DNA from: Takakia lepidozioides
Lineage: Eukaryota; Streptophyta; Takakiopsida; Takakiales; Takakiaceae
Direction: 5' to 3'
Assembly (NCBI GenBank): GCA_030704615.1
Contig: CM060733.1
Location: forward strand, 69,688,001 to 69,752,000
Length of the DNA stretch: 64,000 nucleotides
Positions 53,785 to 64,000 of this stretch are shown here, one piece after another (the stretch's first letter is position 1; the number at the start of each line of letters is the position of its first letter). The notes beneath the pieces are model-generated. The model saw only the letters and a list, made by a program, of their open reading frames with translations. It had not been told where the DNA came from and did not search any database. A program made the position numbers and the translations under genes.

Positions 53785-56489
53785 CTCCAACGCCTTTATT
53801 ATTGAAGCTATACTGGGTATAAAAACCCAAACCTCTACCGACTCATTTGGGGCGACCTGTATAGACTCATACTACCTATGCAAATGGGCTGGTTTCTCAG
53901 ATGATGACAATACCTGGCAAACTGAGGACGACCTATTTGGTCAACTTGATGACTGTGACCCTGACCACAACCTAGCCCTTCTCACTGCCTTTCACAAACA
54001 TACTAATACCAACTACCTCACACACTTGCACGGACAACATGTATCCCAAACCCAAACCGAAGATAACCGATATATCTCTCATCCGCTACATGCCGACAAC
54101 ATCCTCATTGATATCACTGAATGCAACCCTGACAAAGACATCCTCCATGACCCTCCCACCATATGCGCCGGCCCCCATTGTCCTCTATTTACACTAACAA
54201 CGGTCGCTACCTAGGTCTCGTTCCCAATGATAGGGTTGCTTGGCTGTGGGCCCAGTACTCCTCCCATACCTCCTCCACCCATCAAATACACCCACCTCGT
54301 CAAGGCTTTGTTGTACCAAAATATGCTGGCTCCTAAATAGATACCTCCGTGACACCCCTCCCAAAAAGCCCCGATCTCAAACAAAACTCTCCCAAGCATA
54401 TACCCATAGCGTTATTTCCCAGGACATACTCACCCTCCTCATCACCTCGTTCCACCTAACCCACTCCTATTACTCTAGCCTGCTTACGTGTCCCTTGAAC
54501 ATCCAATCACTCGCCAGCCCCCACCCTGGAGACTGCATTTTTGGTGCCTCTGGCTCAGCTACCCAACACTCATGGTCTGGTCGAGGGTTGGCTCACCCCC
54601 CACCTGGACTTCACACCCAGGAAGCCATGCAATGGGCCCGTTTCGCGGCCCATGTTTCTCCAACATCGATCACTATCCTCATACTCACTCATCAGCAGTC
54701 ACCTGACAACCCACACCCCTTATTACAACTCCCACCGGGTACCACACTTCTAGCCTCCATTGAGCCAGGTCAGCCCCTATACTCAAAGAACCTACCCTTC
54801 CCCAAATATCTCAAACATGATGAACCCACCATTACTCTCTTACTACATATCCAACAAGCATCCGCCCCCCGCCATTCCACATGCACTACACGCCCACCTT
54901 GTTCACACACTCAAGCACACTCACGGCTTAAAGATCACCGCCAACTACCCCCACCTACCTCTTCCCCTACCTGAGCACAGTCCCATTACCCTTGCTCCTA
55001 GCCCATCCAAAGTCAATCTAAGCAAGACTTGGATTAAAGCACCCGCCCACCCCCTCACCTATACCAGCCACCCACCCACCATGTCACCAACGTCTGCCCC
55101 TCAAATACCCTCCGCTTCACTCCTACTATACCGATGGCTCCCACACAGGAACCAATGCCGGGTACGGCGTTTATCACGCCGCCTCGAACCAAGGCGCAGC
55201 CGCCAGACTCCCAGGACCTGCCACGATACTCCGCGCTGAGCTTATGGCCATCTACGTGGCCCTCTCCCAATTACCCTCATTCCCCACTACATCTTCACGA
55301 ACAGCCTCACATCACTTTTTCTTATACGTAACCACCTCTCCTGCCCCTCCTCACACCACCACCGCCCAGACCGTAACCTTATAGCAGCATAGCCAAACTT
55401 GCAATAGGCTTGAGCCAACCCATCCAATTCCTAAAAGTCCACTCGCACACAGGTATTGCCGGCAATGAGGAGGCTGACCTCTTCGCTCAAACTGGCACTT
55501 TCGAGCCCCTTGTTGATCCCACTAATGACCCTATTCATACTGCGCACACCCATTCATTTTGGCTAATACACCCAGTCCCAAACCCCTCAGACCCTAAGCC
55601 TATACGCAACCTCCTCATCACCCTCACCAAGGAGGCCAACCAACAAGCTAGGACATCTCTGAACCACACCAAAATCCACATTAAAAAATGGACACTATCC
55701 ACTATACTCCATCACAAACTCTCCAACTATTTCTGGCACTCCAAAGTGGCGACTGATGCTCAAATCAACAAACGCTTAAATTTCGATACGCTCAATACAT
55801 GGGCCACCAACGCAAACACGTATTCTGGCCACCTCTATTTCCCTCACCAAACTGCCCTCTATGCTCCCACACCCACTAGGTTAGAGACACATGGCCTCAT
55901 CTTCTGAGCCAATGTACCCATCCGGTCATCCATGGCCTCCACATATAACTAGGCAGTCTGGCATATCCACAAACTCCTCATGCAATGCTCCGAAACTCGA
56001 TGGTTCTCACTTGTTAATGCAGGCACCTATCAAGGTAAACCCCCAGACCATACAGTCCCACCATGGCTACGCCCATGCGTGTGCCCGCGCTCTCATTGTA
56101 CCTGCCTCGCCAAACTATGCCCCGATATCCTGCTAGTACACGGCCTGCCCATCAATGCCCAGCCACCCACCTCCCCATCCCCACATATCACCATCCATTT
56201 CGTCGAATTCACATACTGCCACGATCGTTACCCCACCGCCTCCATTTTAGAAAAACGACAAAAGTATGCCCCACGTATCCTTGCTCTCCGTCGCAGGGGT
56301 TGGAACACCGGCCCCCTCTCAGTTATTATGGCCGGTACTCGAGGTGGTATTCACAATGCTAGCATAGCGGCACTACACGATAACTTCCATATCCCAATAT
56401 CCCCTATCCACAAATGCTTTAAGGCAATCCACCTCATTGCCCTTCGCTCTCTCACAGCCATCATTACAAACCAGGCCAGGGGGAACTAG
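53785..56489 (+). mobile_element. Chromodomain / RNase H / PD-(D/E)XK-like retroelement ORF (broken)
   Basis: Read through several frame changes, the order is: chromodomain (AFIIEAILGIKT, then YLCKWAGFSDDDNTW, 53.79-53.95 kb), which would bind methylated histone tails; then an acidic stretch. A conserved-looking domain of unknown type follows (GDCIFGASGSATQ, SWSGRGLAHPP, TQEAMQWARFAA, TITIL; 54.5-54.7 kb). Next is RNase H, split by a shift: YTDGSHTGTNAGYGVYHAA and ILRAELMAIYVAL at 55.13-55.27 kb, then KVHSHTGIAGNEEADLFAQ at 55.43-55.49 kb. A Cys-rich segment (CVCPRSHCTCLAKLCPDILL) leads to IHFVEFTYCHDRYP, an arrangement like the PD-(D/E)XK nucleases at some non-LTR ends. The ORF closes at 56489. 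RT was not found; the 5' end is probably lost. A second copy of the tail is at 13.96-14.35 kb. Confidence 0.65.
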
Positions 56490-56740
56490 AGTCCAACCAC
56501 TTCCGGCCTCATAGTCCCCCACAAGACCTTTGATACCCATGCGTACCTACGGGTACCTAGGGTACCCCTCTGGGGTACCCGGTGTATCCCTTGATACCTC
56601 CACCCCCAGGTTCCTGGTGTCCCTTGGACACCCGCATTATTTATAGGGCCCACCCCCGAAAGGGGGGCAGTAGCCGCAAGGCGAAGTGGCTCTTAGTTAC
56701 GCCAGCCCCGGCCGGAGTCTTCTCTCTCTCTCTCTGAACT
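56490..56740 (+). promoter_or_regulatory. Element 3' flank with promoter-like block, shared with 13.96-14.14 kb
   Basis: Downstream of the ORF are GGTACC-rich repeats, then ATTATTTATAGGGCCCACCC (TATA-like), GGGGGGCAGTAGCCGCAAG, GTGGCTCTTAGTTA and (CT)n. The same order follows the tail at 14.1 kb in inverted orientation. A TATA box, leader and CT-run suggest a promoter for a downstream transcript, perhaps an LTR-like end of the element. Confidence 0.5.
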
Positions 56741-56781
56741 TGTAGTGTGTACTTGGGAACAACTTACCCCCCGTCGTGGGT

Positions 56782-57399
56782 TTATGGATTGCTGACAAGT
56801 GTACTGTAATTCAAATGGACGGTTCGTTGTGTTCGCGTCAAAGGTATGTTCTCATAGCATTGTGTAATGTCAACTACAAAGACATTATGGACTTTTGCAG
56901 GCAGATTTAGTGTGAAGTCAGTGATTGAATCAATAATCCAATACGTGGCAGTAGATACCTTGAAAAACTGCTCATAAGTATCAATCCTTCTTTTTGCCCA
57001 TTCTTTCACCAAGGGTAGAAGGTCCATGGTAGCCCTTGTAAGAAGCCTAGCAAGTTCATTGAAAACACAATGATGGGCATTGGTAATCCATCTGTATTTT
57101 TTCTTATGTAGCTTGTAGATTCCCATGATGTAAGGCAGTCTATAGAAGGGAGCAGGTACCTCAGGAATCAGACTCTGTATTTCCACGGAAATGTTTTCCA
57201 GAACAAGGTCAGGTGATAGCCATACCTCATCTTGCATGCATGGTATAAAGTCTTTACCCATCAATCTGTGGAAGGCTTGAATTCTTATGTGCTTCACACA
57301 CATAAAACATATGTTGTTGTTAGCCTTGTCAAGACCAGAAAAATATAGGTGATTGAGAAGCCACGAAAGTTCATCATTTGCCTCTTTTACAGCATGCAA
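56782..57399 (-). pseudogene. Penelope-like reverse transcriptase fragment
   Basis: This 205-codon frame carries PAPFYRLPYIMGIYKLHKKK, YRWITNAHHCVFNELARLL, WIIDSITDFTLNLP and VFVVDITQCYENIPL. K-L-H-K with a following R-x-I-x-N, and D-(x)3-C/LY-(x)-N/T-I-P, are the first RT motifs of Penelope-like/telomerase-related RTs. The frame ends before the YxDD motif, so only the N-terminal half of the RT remains. No GIY-YIG endonuclease was seen. The 5' end coincides with the dispersed repeat at 57395. I am fairly sure it is an RT, less sure of the Penelope assignment. Confidence 0.55.
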
Positions 57400-57730
57400 A
57401 CCTATTTATTGGCTTAAAATTAATTTAAATTCAATTACATTATGGAATGGCTTGGTGTCGATGGGGAGGCAAATGATTTATTCATCTGTTGTGTCTCCGC
57501 ACATGTGTCGCACACGTGTTCAAGCACATGCGGGCAAAAGAGGGGCTTCAACCACATCCGTTCAATGGGTGCGATAGCCGTGCACGCATTACAGGATTTC
57601 TTTTTCGCAATGAACAAAAACCAGATGACAAATGAACGCCTCATTGGCCCATCGAACGAGTTTCGATTGATATCATATTACACTGGGACCTATCAGAAGG
57701 TACATTGAACACACTGGCCAAGTCTCAAAC
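57395..57730. repeat. Dispersed repeat plus one 120-bp satellite unit
   Basis: 57395-57545 matches 29405-29560. 57640-57730 (TTTCGATTGATATCATATTA, GGTACATTGAACACACTGG, CCAAGTCTCAAACG) is a single unit of the satellite at 28.68-29.08 kb. At 28.7-29.5 kb the satellite comes before the repeat; here it comes after. Confidence 0.75.
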
Positions 57731-57926
57731 GTTCATGGTGAGTGAAGTCATATGGAAGCACATTGATGCTACATGGCCAGCATTTGCAAACGATCCCTAT
57801 AAACCCTTCAAGGTTATTATAGTTTAATATTATTTCTCATTTGTTTTTTAGGCCTAAAAACGATATATAAGCTTTACAATCTCATAGATCCAATGGTCTA
57901 ATTTTAAAAATAAGGCGACCGCCAAT

Positions 57927-58912
57927 GTGGGAGAGGGAGTCGGAAGTAGTGCCAGGTGGGAGGGAGTTGTAAGAGAGGAAGGTGACTATTCCTCTTTTGA
58001 GGCCTGCCTTATTACAATAGTTATGGTCTGCGCCGACTATACCATGGAGCCCACAATAAACCCAAAAACCATGTTGAGGTTGAAGGTAGGTCTTTCTGAG
58101 ACGAGTTTCAATAAGGTCCATCCACACATGAAGGCCTCGTTCTGTGCGTTTTGCAGCGTTACAGATCGTGGAAATGTGTCGAACGAACTTCCACACAAGC
58201 TATTCTACTTCCAGAAGTGCGCAACTACACCTGTTGAGCAGTACCAATCAGCTCTTCCACCGGACGTCTACGAGAAGTGCTTGAACAAGCGGGATGGGAA
58301 CTGGATGACTATGCCGCGGGATGCCCTCATAGAGTATATGGGTCAGGAGGGATTCCGTAGAATTAGAAACGCCTGCTTGGATGCCCATGCCCACCTGCCT
58401 GCCACCGCTGAGAACACCGAGCTCATCCGGAAGAAAGTTGCTAGCGATTTCCAGGTGCACAGGACGAAGTGGTACACCAAAATTGCCAAATATTCTTCCA
58501 TTTGCGATCCTGCTCTGGGAACTGGCTTTCTTTTTTAGATAACCACGCATTACAAGTCCCTTGCCGTGAATCAGAAGCCGGAAATGACTCTGGAGAAGTT
58601 GCAGATGCTGGCCACGAGCGAGGTCAGCCCGAAGGAGAAGGTTTTATGGTTGAAGCTGTGGAATTCTGACTCCACAACCCGGAAAAATGGGAAATTTCCC
58701 CATGCTCCCACAGATGTGGTGTTCGGCTTGTGGTGCGACAAAATGACATGGTGGTTCAGGTAAGAACCATCCAATACTCCTGGTGGCTTCATATTTCAGT
58801 TATTGTTGCAATCTATCATCTCTAACAATTGACGTGGACTTGCAGCAAAAAGAGGAAGCAGAGCGGCAGTTGGCCATGCTGGTTCAGAAAAGGTTCCTGC
58901 AACTGCCAACCT
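57927..58912 (+). pseudogene. Unknown multi-exon gene, decayed
   Basis: A 203-codon frame (57927-58538; the conserved-looking part starts near 58050) contains ASFCAFCSVTDRGNVSNELP, HKLFYFQKCATTPVEQYQSA, DALIEYMGQEGFRRIRNACL and VHRTKWYTKIAKYSSICDP. After one in-frame TAG (58536-58538) the same frame continues: YKSLAVNQKPEMTLEKLQML and TDVVFGLWCDKMTWWF to a GTAAGA donor at 58761. Following a TTGCAG acceptor at about 58847, KEEAERQLAMLVQKRFLQLP runs to a stop, then VDDFRIKYWKELLWCEM in the same frame. The exon join is out of phase. I do not recognise the family. Well-kept splice sites suggest recent decay. Confidence 0.45.
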
Positions 58913-59164
58913 AGGAAGACGCACCCACGCTCAAGACCCTTTCTGTCTGGGTGGACGATTTCCGCATCAAGTACTGGAAGGAGTTGTTATGGTGCGAGAT
59001 GAAGGATGGGCCTGCCCGAAGTTCGCCGATTACCGAGCAGCCTGGTGGATCTTTACCAGCTCGCAGACTCGTATACATGTACATTATTGTCATTGCAATT
59101 CCGTGTTGGCTTCGCATATGTCATACAACAAAAGGCGCGTAGGCACTAGCGGGCGAACTAACAT

Positions 59165-59215
59165 CTGTAGCAAATGCACGTTATAGTCGGCAGACATTCC
59201 AATAGTCGGCGGGTC
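59165..59215. repeat. Two AGTCGGC motifs, possible CACTA subterminal remnant
   Basis: ATAGTCGGCAGACATTCC and ATAGTCGGCGGGTC lie 30 bp apart, the same half-palindrome as the array at 47.75-48.35 kb. They may mark the other flank of CACTA copy 2 after insertions, but two copies are weak support. Confidence 0.35.
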
Positions 59216-59219
59216 AAAG

Positions 59220-60320
59220 CACACTAATAGGACCCAAAAAGGAGTCACAATTTATTTTTCAGCGCATATGGCGCATTTGATCCAAATCTATGACATTGAG
59301 TTCAACATGAAACACACAAATCTTATATCATTGGAAAGCCCTTCAAGTGCTTGTTATGCCCATATAAAATTCTTTTTGATTTGACAAGTTTAAGGGTCCT
59401 AAAGTAGTCTTGAATAGCACAAGGTCCAGATGTCTCAAATTGTTGTAGTCCTTAAGGACTCAATTTTCACAAGCATGTGAGGGTCCTCTCAGGATTTATG
59501 CTTATGTAAGGTATGGAGGTATGCAAAAAGGATAGTAGACTTGGAAAACCAGAAAAGCCCATTCTCATAGGAATTTTCTCCTATGCGGTATGCATAAGTT
59601 AGGGGCACCAAACTTTACTACTAATAAACCTAAAAATTTGAGCATAGTTCTTCACCAAAAGTATTTAGCTGCTGAAAAGGGAGGAGGACATGTCCTTGAA
59701 ATGGCTACAAGATCCTTTGATTTTGAATTAGAGGCCCAAAGGAGTTCTTACAAATGAGGTATCCTTCATTGGAAATTCTTTTAAATAGTCAATATATGAG
59801 ATAATTTAAACAAAGGCCAACATCAAGCTCACCTCAGTTTCTACTGCTCATGCATGTCAAGATAATGAGGAACCACCCTTAAGACGCCTTCGAATTAAGA
59901 ACGATCACCACGACGCTCAAAAACCATGAGCCATGTATGTGCTTCTTCCTGAGACCTTAAACTACGCAGACAGCCATAATCAATAATGTTTTCAAAATGC
60001 CACCATCGATCTCTTCATCTCTCCTCCTCCTCGTATGCACTTCCCACAATGATAGAAAAAACTATCGCGCCACCAACGCCGTTTTCGTATTATGGGACCC
60101 TAAACTAACCACATCCAATCGTTTCATCTATGTCAAACATTTTTCATCCGGTTTCACACTGTCTCGCACCTCTCCATTTTTGAGCTTACAGTACTACCTC
60201 GACTTCCGTTTGTCGCCATTATTTTTCCCCTGATCGCTTCTAGGCCGGGTTAAAGTGCGGCAGTCAGATGCGAATGGATTAGTGGCCCAATTTGAGCAGC
60301 TATTTCTGCTTGTTGTACTG
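59220..60320. other. AT-rich 1.1 kb without recognisable genes
   Basis: Short frames only, including a 78-codon Ser/Leu-rich one at 59997-60233 that I could not relate to any family. No repeats shared with the rest of the window noticed. Confidence 0.4.
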
Positions 60321-60324
60321 CGTG

Positions 60325-61240
60325 GGTAGATGGTCAACTGGAAACAACAGCGGCAACAGTGCAATTGATAGAATAAGGCACTGCTAATGACAGGTGGATT
60401 CTTCAACACACATTTCAGCCTGTTTTTCCCTATTATTAGAGTCGTCCCTAAGTTTTCATGTTGAATTTTGTAAGTTAGGTCGTTGCTGAATTTATGGTGG
60501 TTTCTTCCTTATGTTTACAAGGTTGTTGGGAGAGTCAGCAGTTGATTGGACAACAGTGGTAGCAACGCAATTGATAGAATAAGGCACTGTTGATGAAGGT
60601 TCCTTCTTCAGCACATTTCAGCCTGTTTTTCCCTGTTATCAGAGTCGTCCCTAAGTTTTCATGTTGAATTCTGTAAGTAAGGTCCTTCCTGGATTTATGG
60701 TGGTTTCTTCCTGATGTTTACAAGGTTGTTGGGAGAGTCTTAGCAGGCAGGGTTTCAATCTGTGGGAGGCATGGTCAATTGGAAACAGCAGTGGCAGCAG
60801 CGCAATTGATAGAACAAGGCACAGCTAATCAAGGTAATTTCTTCAACGCATTTCAGCCTATTTTTCCGTGGCTGTCATTGGGATTGCAGCCCTGGCAGCT
60901 AATTCTGTGTCTAAGTAGCATAGACAAGGCAGTCGATTCGACTCTTGCCAATGATTTACGGCTTCAGCTGTTGCATGTGGATAGTGGGAGGGCAGAGGAG
61001 GTAGTTGACGCTGTTATGGACTTCTGGGCCTTGTGCGACACACCTTACTACCTAGGGCCCAGGGATATGCCCGTCATTGAGAGAAATGGAAGCTGTTTCA
61101 GCAACCTTTTGGATGTGCCGGTAATATGGCGAGCAAAAACTTTTTGGGTTCCCAGCCTTTCATGTGGTGTGATGGTAGCCTCCTTAGGGAAATTCAGAAG
61201 GCAATTTTTGAAGGCCTTGTCTTGCCATCTAGCCACATAA
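60325..61240 (+). pseudogene. Three more copies of the PPR-family 5' exon and intron
   Basis: WVDGQLETTAATVQLIE (60.33-60.38 kb), a degenerate copy at 60.54-60.60 kb and METAVAAAQLIEQGTANQG (60.78-60.83 kb) repeat the exon seen at 41.75 and 42.12 kb. Each is followed by the same intron-like sequence (TTCTTCAACACATTTCAGCC, TGTTTTTCCCTGTTATTAGA-like). The last copy stays open to 61240 but runs antisense over the transposase-like gene, so the extra codons are probably not real. No PPR repeats follow. Confidence 0.6.
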
Positions 61241-63634
61241 TTGTGGGTGACAAATTTGCATAGCTTGGATTTAAGATAATCCATGAAATAGGCAGCATTG
61301 GTTTCCTAGTGGGCCAGTCTTAAAATGGCTTTGTCCTCCCCATGCTTGTTTTTACCTGCTGCTGTTTCAAGTCACATCGCCATCAAAAAAGTTGCATGGA
61401 TTCTGGATCCACTTCCCGTGGGCATACTTTTAAGGTATTCACACCACAAGCACTGCAATCAGCATGTAAACAACTTGATTTGTACCACTCATCAGTATCC
61501 CTTTGGGACAAACTACTGCCTGCCAAAGTGTAGTTGTGCCAGGAAAAGACTGTGTGTGAGCCACACACATCCCAGTAGGTAGGACATCAAGGCTTTCATG
61601 CCCACATACCTCAGAACAATGACATGTACACGAGTCACCATGGATGCCTTTTATTGCCGATCTCATGTTGTTCCACCCCTGCTTCAATCCTTGCATCTCT
61701 GTGTGATATTTGCAACAACAAGTGTTCCTTTCAGTAAGACGACGCACGTACCAAGGCTTTAGATACTCAAATGATCTTAGCCCAACCATTAGAGTAGGGT
61801 ATGCTGTTTGGAAGCGCGTGTAAAAGTCAAATACACAACATGTCAATCACTCCATGATGCATATTGTGTCAGGTTATAATTATATACATATGCAACTGAC
61901 TCCTATCTTAATGGGTCACATGACTACTTTGATACTAACTCCTGCTCTTAACTCCTACCCTAAGGTGTAACTATTGTGACATTTGCATAATTACTTTATT
62001 GTTGCTACTGAGTCCTGCATTCAGTAGATGAGTGTAGGAATAAATGGCTGGAGGAGTTACTGGAGGAGTTACATAATGGATGCAGGAATCAATAGCAATA
62101 GTAGTATATAGTTACTGATTGATTATTGCTGCTGAATCCTACCTTTAGTAATTACTTACTATACTAGTGGTACTAATTCTTGCCTTTAGTAATTACTTAT
62201 TCTACTAGTGGTACTGATTCCTGCCTTTAGTAATTACTTATTCTACTAGTGGTACTGATTCCTGCCTTTAGGAATTACTTATTCTACTAGTGGTCCTGAT
62301 TCCTGCCTTTAGCAATTACTTACTCTACTAGTGGTACTGATTCCTGCCTTTAGCAATTACTTACTCTACTAGTGGTACTGATTCCTGCCTTTAGCAGTTA
62401 CTTACTCTACTAGTAATACTAATTCCTGCCTCTAGCAATTACTTACTCTACTAGTAGTACCGATTCATGTCTTTAGCAATTACTTACTCTACTAGTGGTA
62501 CTGATAGCTATCATTAGGATACTGCAGTACTGCACTAACTCCTACAAAACAAGGGCTTTATGATGTAGTAGCCCTAGTGAGTGCAACTAACACTTACACA
62601 AACCAGGCCATAATATATATATACTACAACAACATATATACCTGATCCTGAAATCTTCAGAGGTCTTGTCCTACCTAGTAAGTAAGTACTCTAACAATGT
62701 ACAAACTCCTAAAAAAGTAAGATACTTAAAGAAGGAGAATTCTGGTCAGTCTAACATGCTGAAAGCAAACTGTTCAGGATCTATGTAGGTTGCTGAGAAG
62801 ATGGACATGCAATTGAACACAGAATTTAACAACAAGTGTAGAGAGGAGAAACCTGAGACTCTTGAAGATAGTGTGCGGCACATGTCTCATAATCTTTTGG
62901 CCCCCTGCGACGTCGAGTAACATCATTTTTGTTTGGTGACACGTGATTTCTGTTGTCCACCACTCTGTTACTAGCGTCTGCACTTCTTTAGTCAACCCAT
63001 CAGCTTGCTTACTCTCCATTTGCCACAACGGTTGCCCGGACTCATCAAGAAACTTTCATCTATTCATACCTTTTGAAAGCAGCTGCGATCTACGCCAAGG
63101 ACCTTCGTAGTCAATCTTACATTCTTAGTATGGCTGGAAGTTGCCACACTACAAACAATGCTCTTGGCTCTAGCGATATCTTTTCTCTGTCTCCCTTTTA
63201 CTTTGCTCTGCCATTCTCTAATACTATGTAAGGCAATTTGGTTTGCTCTAGCTTCTTTTGCATCAAGCAATAAGTTATAAGGCATAAAGGAATGCAAGCT
63301 GTGGGTGAGAGAGAACCTTCCCCATCACAATTTTCCAAACTTGTCAATTCATCTTCAATGACATGCACAATGCTATTCAAGCAGTTACCACTGCTCGTTC
63401 GTTCCCATAGCCATCCCTCTCTTCACAACACTCCATATCGCGTTCATGAACAACCACTTCAACGTCTCTTACAGCTTTGGCAACCCTTGAATCACGCCTA
63501 CGCTTTGCTTGTTCAGCCTTTCTACTTTGCTCTTCATCACATCTCGCTGCTGCTATCCTACTTCCCTTGCCTGGCCTGACCACTCCAGTGCCTTTGCGGC
63601 TGGCGTTTCTTTTGTTGCCCATGTAGTACGCCAC
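61048..63634 (-). pseudogene. Cys/His-rich transposase-like gene with a repeat-filled intron
   Basis: On minus, the N-terminal part (63634-63070) is broken and charged (QAKRRRDSRVAKAVRDVE; TKVLGVDRSCFQKV). At about 62990-62870 comes VSPNKNDVTRRRRGPKDYET then CAAHYLQESQ, ending at a CAG/GTTTCT donor. After 1 kb without coding, 61846-61439 resumes: LMVGLRSFEYLKPWYVRRLT, ERNTCCCKYHTEMQGLK and CTCHCSEVCGHES, then VCPREVDPES in a shifted frame and FVTHNYVARWQDKAFKNC at 61250-61195. I recall this motif series (HYLQES, RP/KPWxVR, CxCxYHxEM, HNYVARWQ) from uncharacterised eukaryotic transposase-like proteins, but cannot name the family. The expected downstream acidic catalytic motif is missing; frames are broken. 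Confidence 0.5.
62125..62510. repeat. 41-bp tandem repeat, about 9 units
   Basis: TGGTACTGATTCCTGCCTTT followed by AGCAATTACTTACTCTACTAG repeats nine times with few changes. It lies in the non-coding gap that interrupts the transposase-like gene. Confidence 0.95.
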
Positions 63635-63639
63635 AAAAT

Positions 63640-64000
63640 CCCCAACTCACATTTGTCTGCAGCCACTGCGTGCCCACGCATCTCACCATAGCCTTAGTAC
63701 GTCAACATGGCAGATATCTATATACCTATTAGTTCAGAAGTAACGGGGACAGAAACATCGACTGAAGCAGTCGTCATAAATCAAGCAACAGGAGTATCCA
63801 ACAGATGAATGTGAGTATCCATGCTTCACACATGCATCACCTCATACACAAGGGAATCAACTTGCTCCCTTCACCTTCTAGCTCTCCTCAATCTTGAAGT
63901 TGGAAGCCACACTTGGGAAGCATGCTCCACATAAGCATCACTTGCTTGATCAACCATCCACCACAAAACTTAAGCAAAAAATGAATGAATACATGAGCTT
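63640..64000. other. No recognisable feature
   Basis: No frame, repeat or element end noticed in the last 360 bases. Confidence 0.4.

Noticed and set aside
54488-54753. Alternative frames over the chromodomain element as separate genes
   Set aside because: They are shadows of the element's main reading, in proline-rich low-complexity sequence.

Overview
This is a stretch of a large, repeat-dominated nuclear genome of a green plant. Support comes from plant-type pentatricopeptide (PPR, PLS/E-class) sequences, Ty3/gypsy and non-LTR retroelements, a CACTA-type TNP2 transposase, short GT-AG introns, and a PBS complementary to plant initiator Met-tRNA. The mix looks more like a non-seed land plant or charophyte relative than a flowering plant, but I cannot assign a species. 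No complete, certainly functional host gene is visible; nearly everything is mobile DNA or broken copies of genes.

Layout. 0.5-3.3 kb (-): Ty3/gypsy element A, one polyprotein frame broken by stops. 4.9-13.3 kb (-): Ty3/gypsy element B (gag, protease, RT, RNase H, an unusual charged spacer, integrase). 13.5-14.36 kb (-): an ORF of unknown function and the tail of a chromodomain/RNase H/nuclease element, better preserved at 53.8-56.5 kb (+). 14.3-34.3 kb: one CACTA-related copy split by two insertions. The second insertion is a 15 kb LTR retrotransposon (18.69-33.65 kb) with two 1.2 kb LTRs, a PBS and a flanking ACACTG repeat. Its interior is filled with PPR pieces, four truncated LINE 3' ends, a CDC20 pseudogene, minisatellites, an antisense gypsy RT/RNase H and a 550-residue integrase-like ORF.

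34.8-37.0 kb holds three arrays of GGCGCC-centred palindromes. They lie upstream of a spliced gene (37.09-39.40 kb, +) whose product resembles a beta-class N6A/N4C DNA methyltransferase. 40.6-43.4 kb carries an exon-like Sec13/Seh1 WD40 fragment and duplicated PPR segments. 43.9-46.3 kb (-) is a retroelement fragment encoding a protease-like region followed by a decayed C5-cytosine DNA methyltransferase. 46.36-47.31 kb is a near-perfect 430-bp-arm inverted repeat. 47.74-51.5 kb is the left end of a second CACTA copy, with palindromic subterminal repeats and TNP2 transposase. Beyond it come the chromodomain element, a Penelope-like RT fragment, an unknown decayed gene (57.9-58.9 kb), more PPR 5' exon copies and a Cys/His-rich transposase-like gene (61.0-63.6 kb, -).

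The most interesting signal is two unrelated DNA-methyltransferase-type domains within 9 kb of each other, both in mobile-element contexts. One still shows frame-preserving introns and is flanked by dense palindromic repeats. All similarities are from reading and memory; no searches were run.
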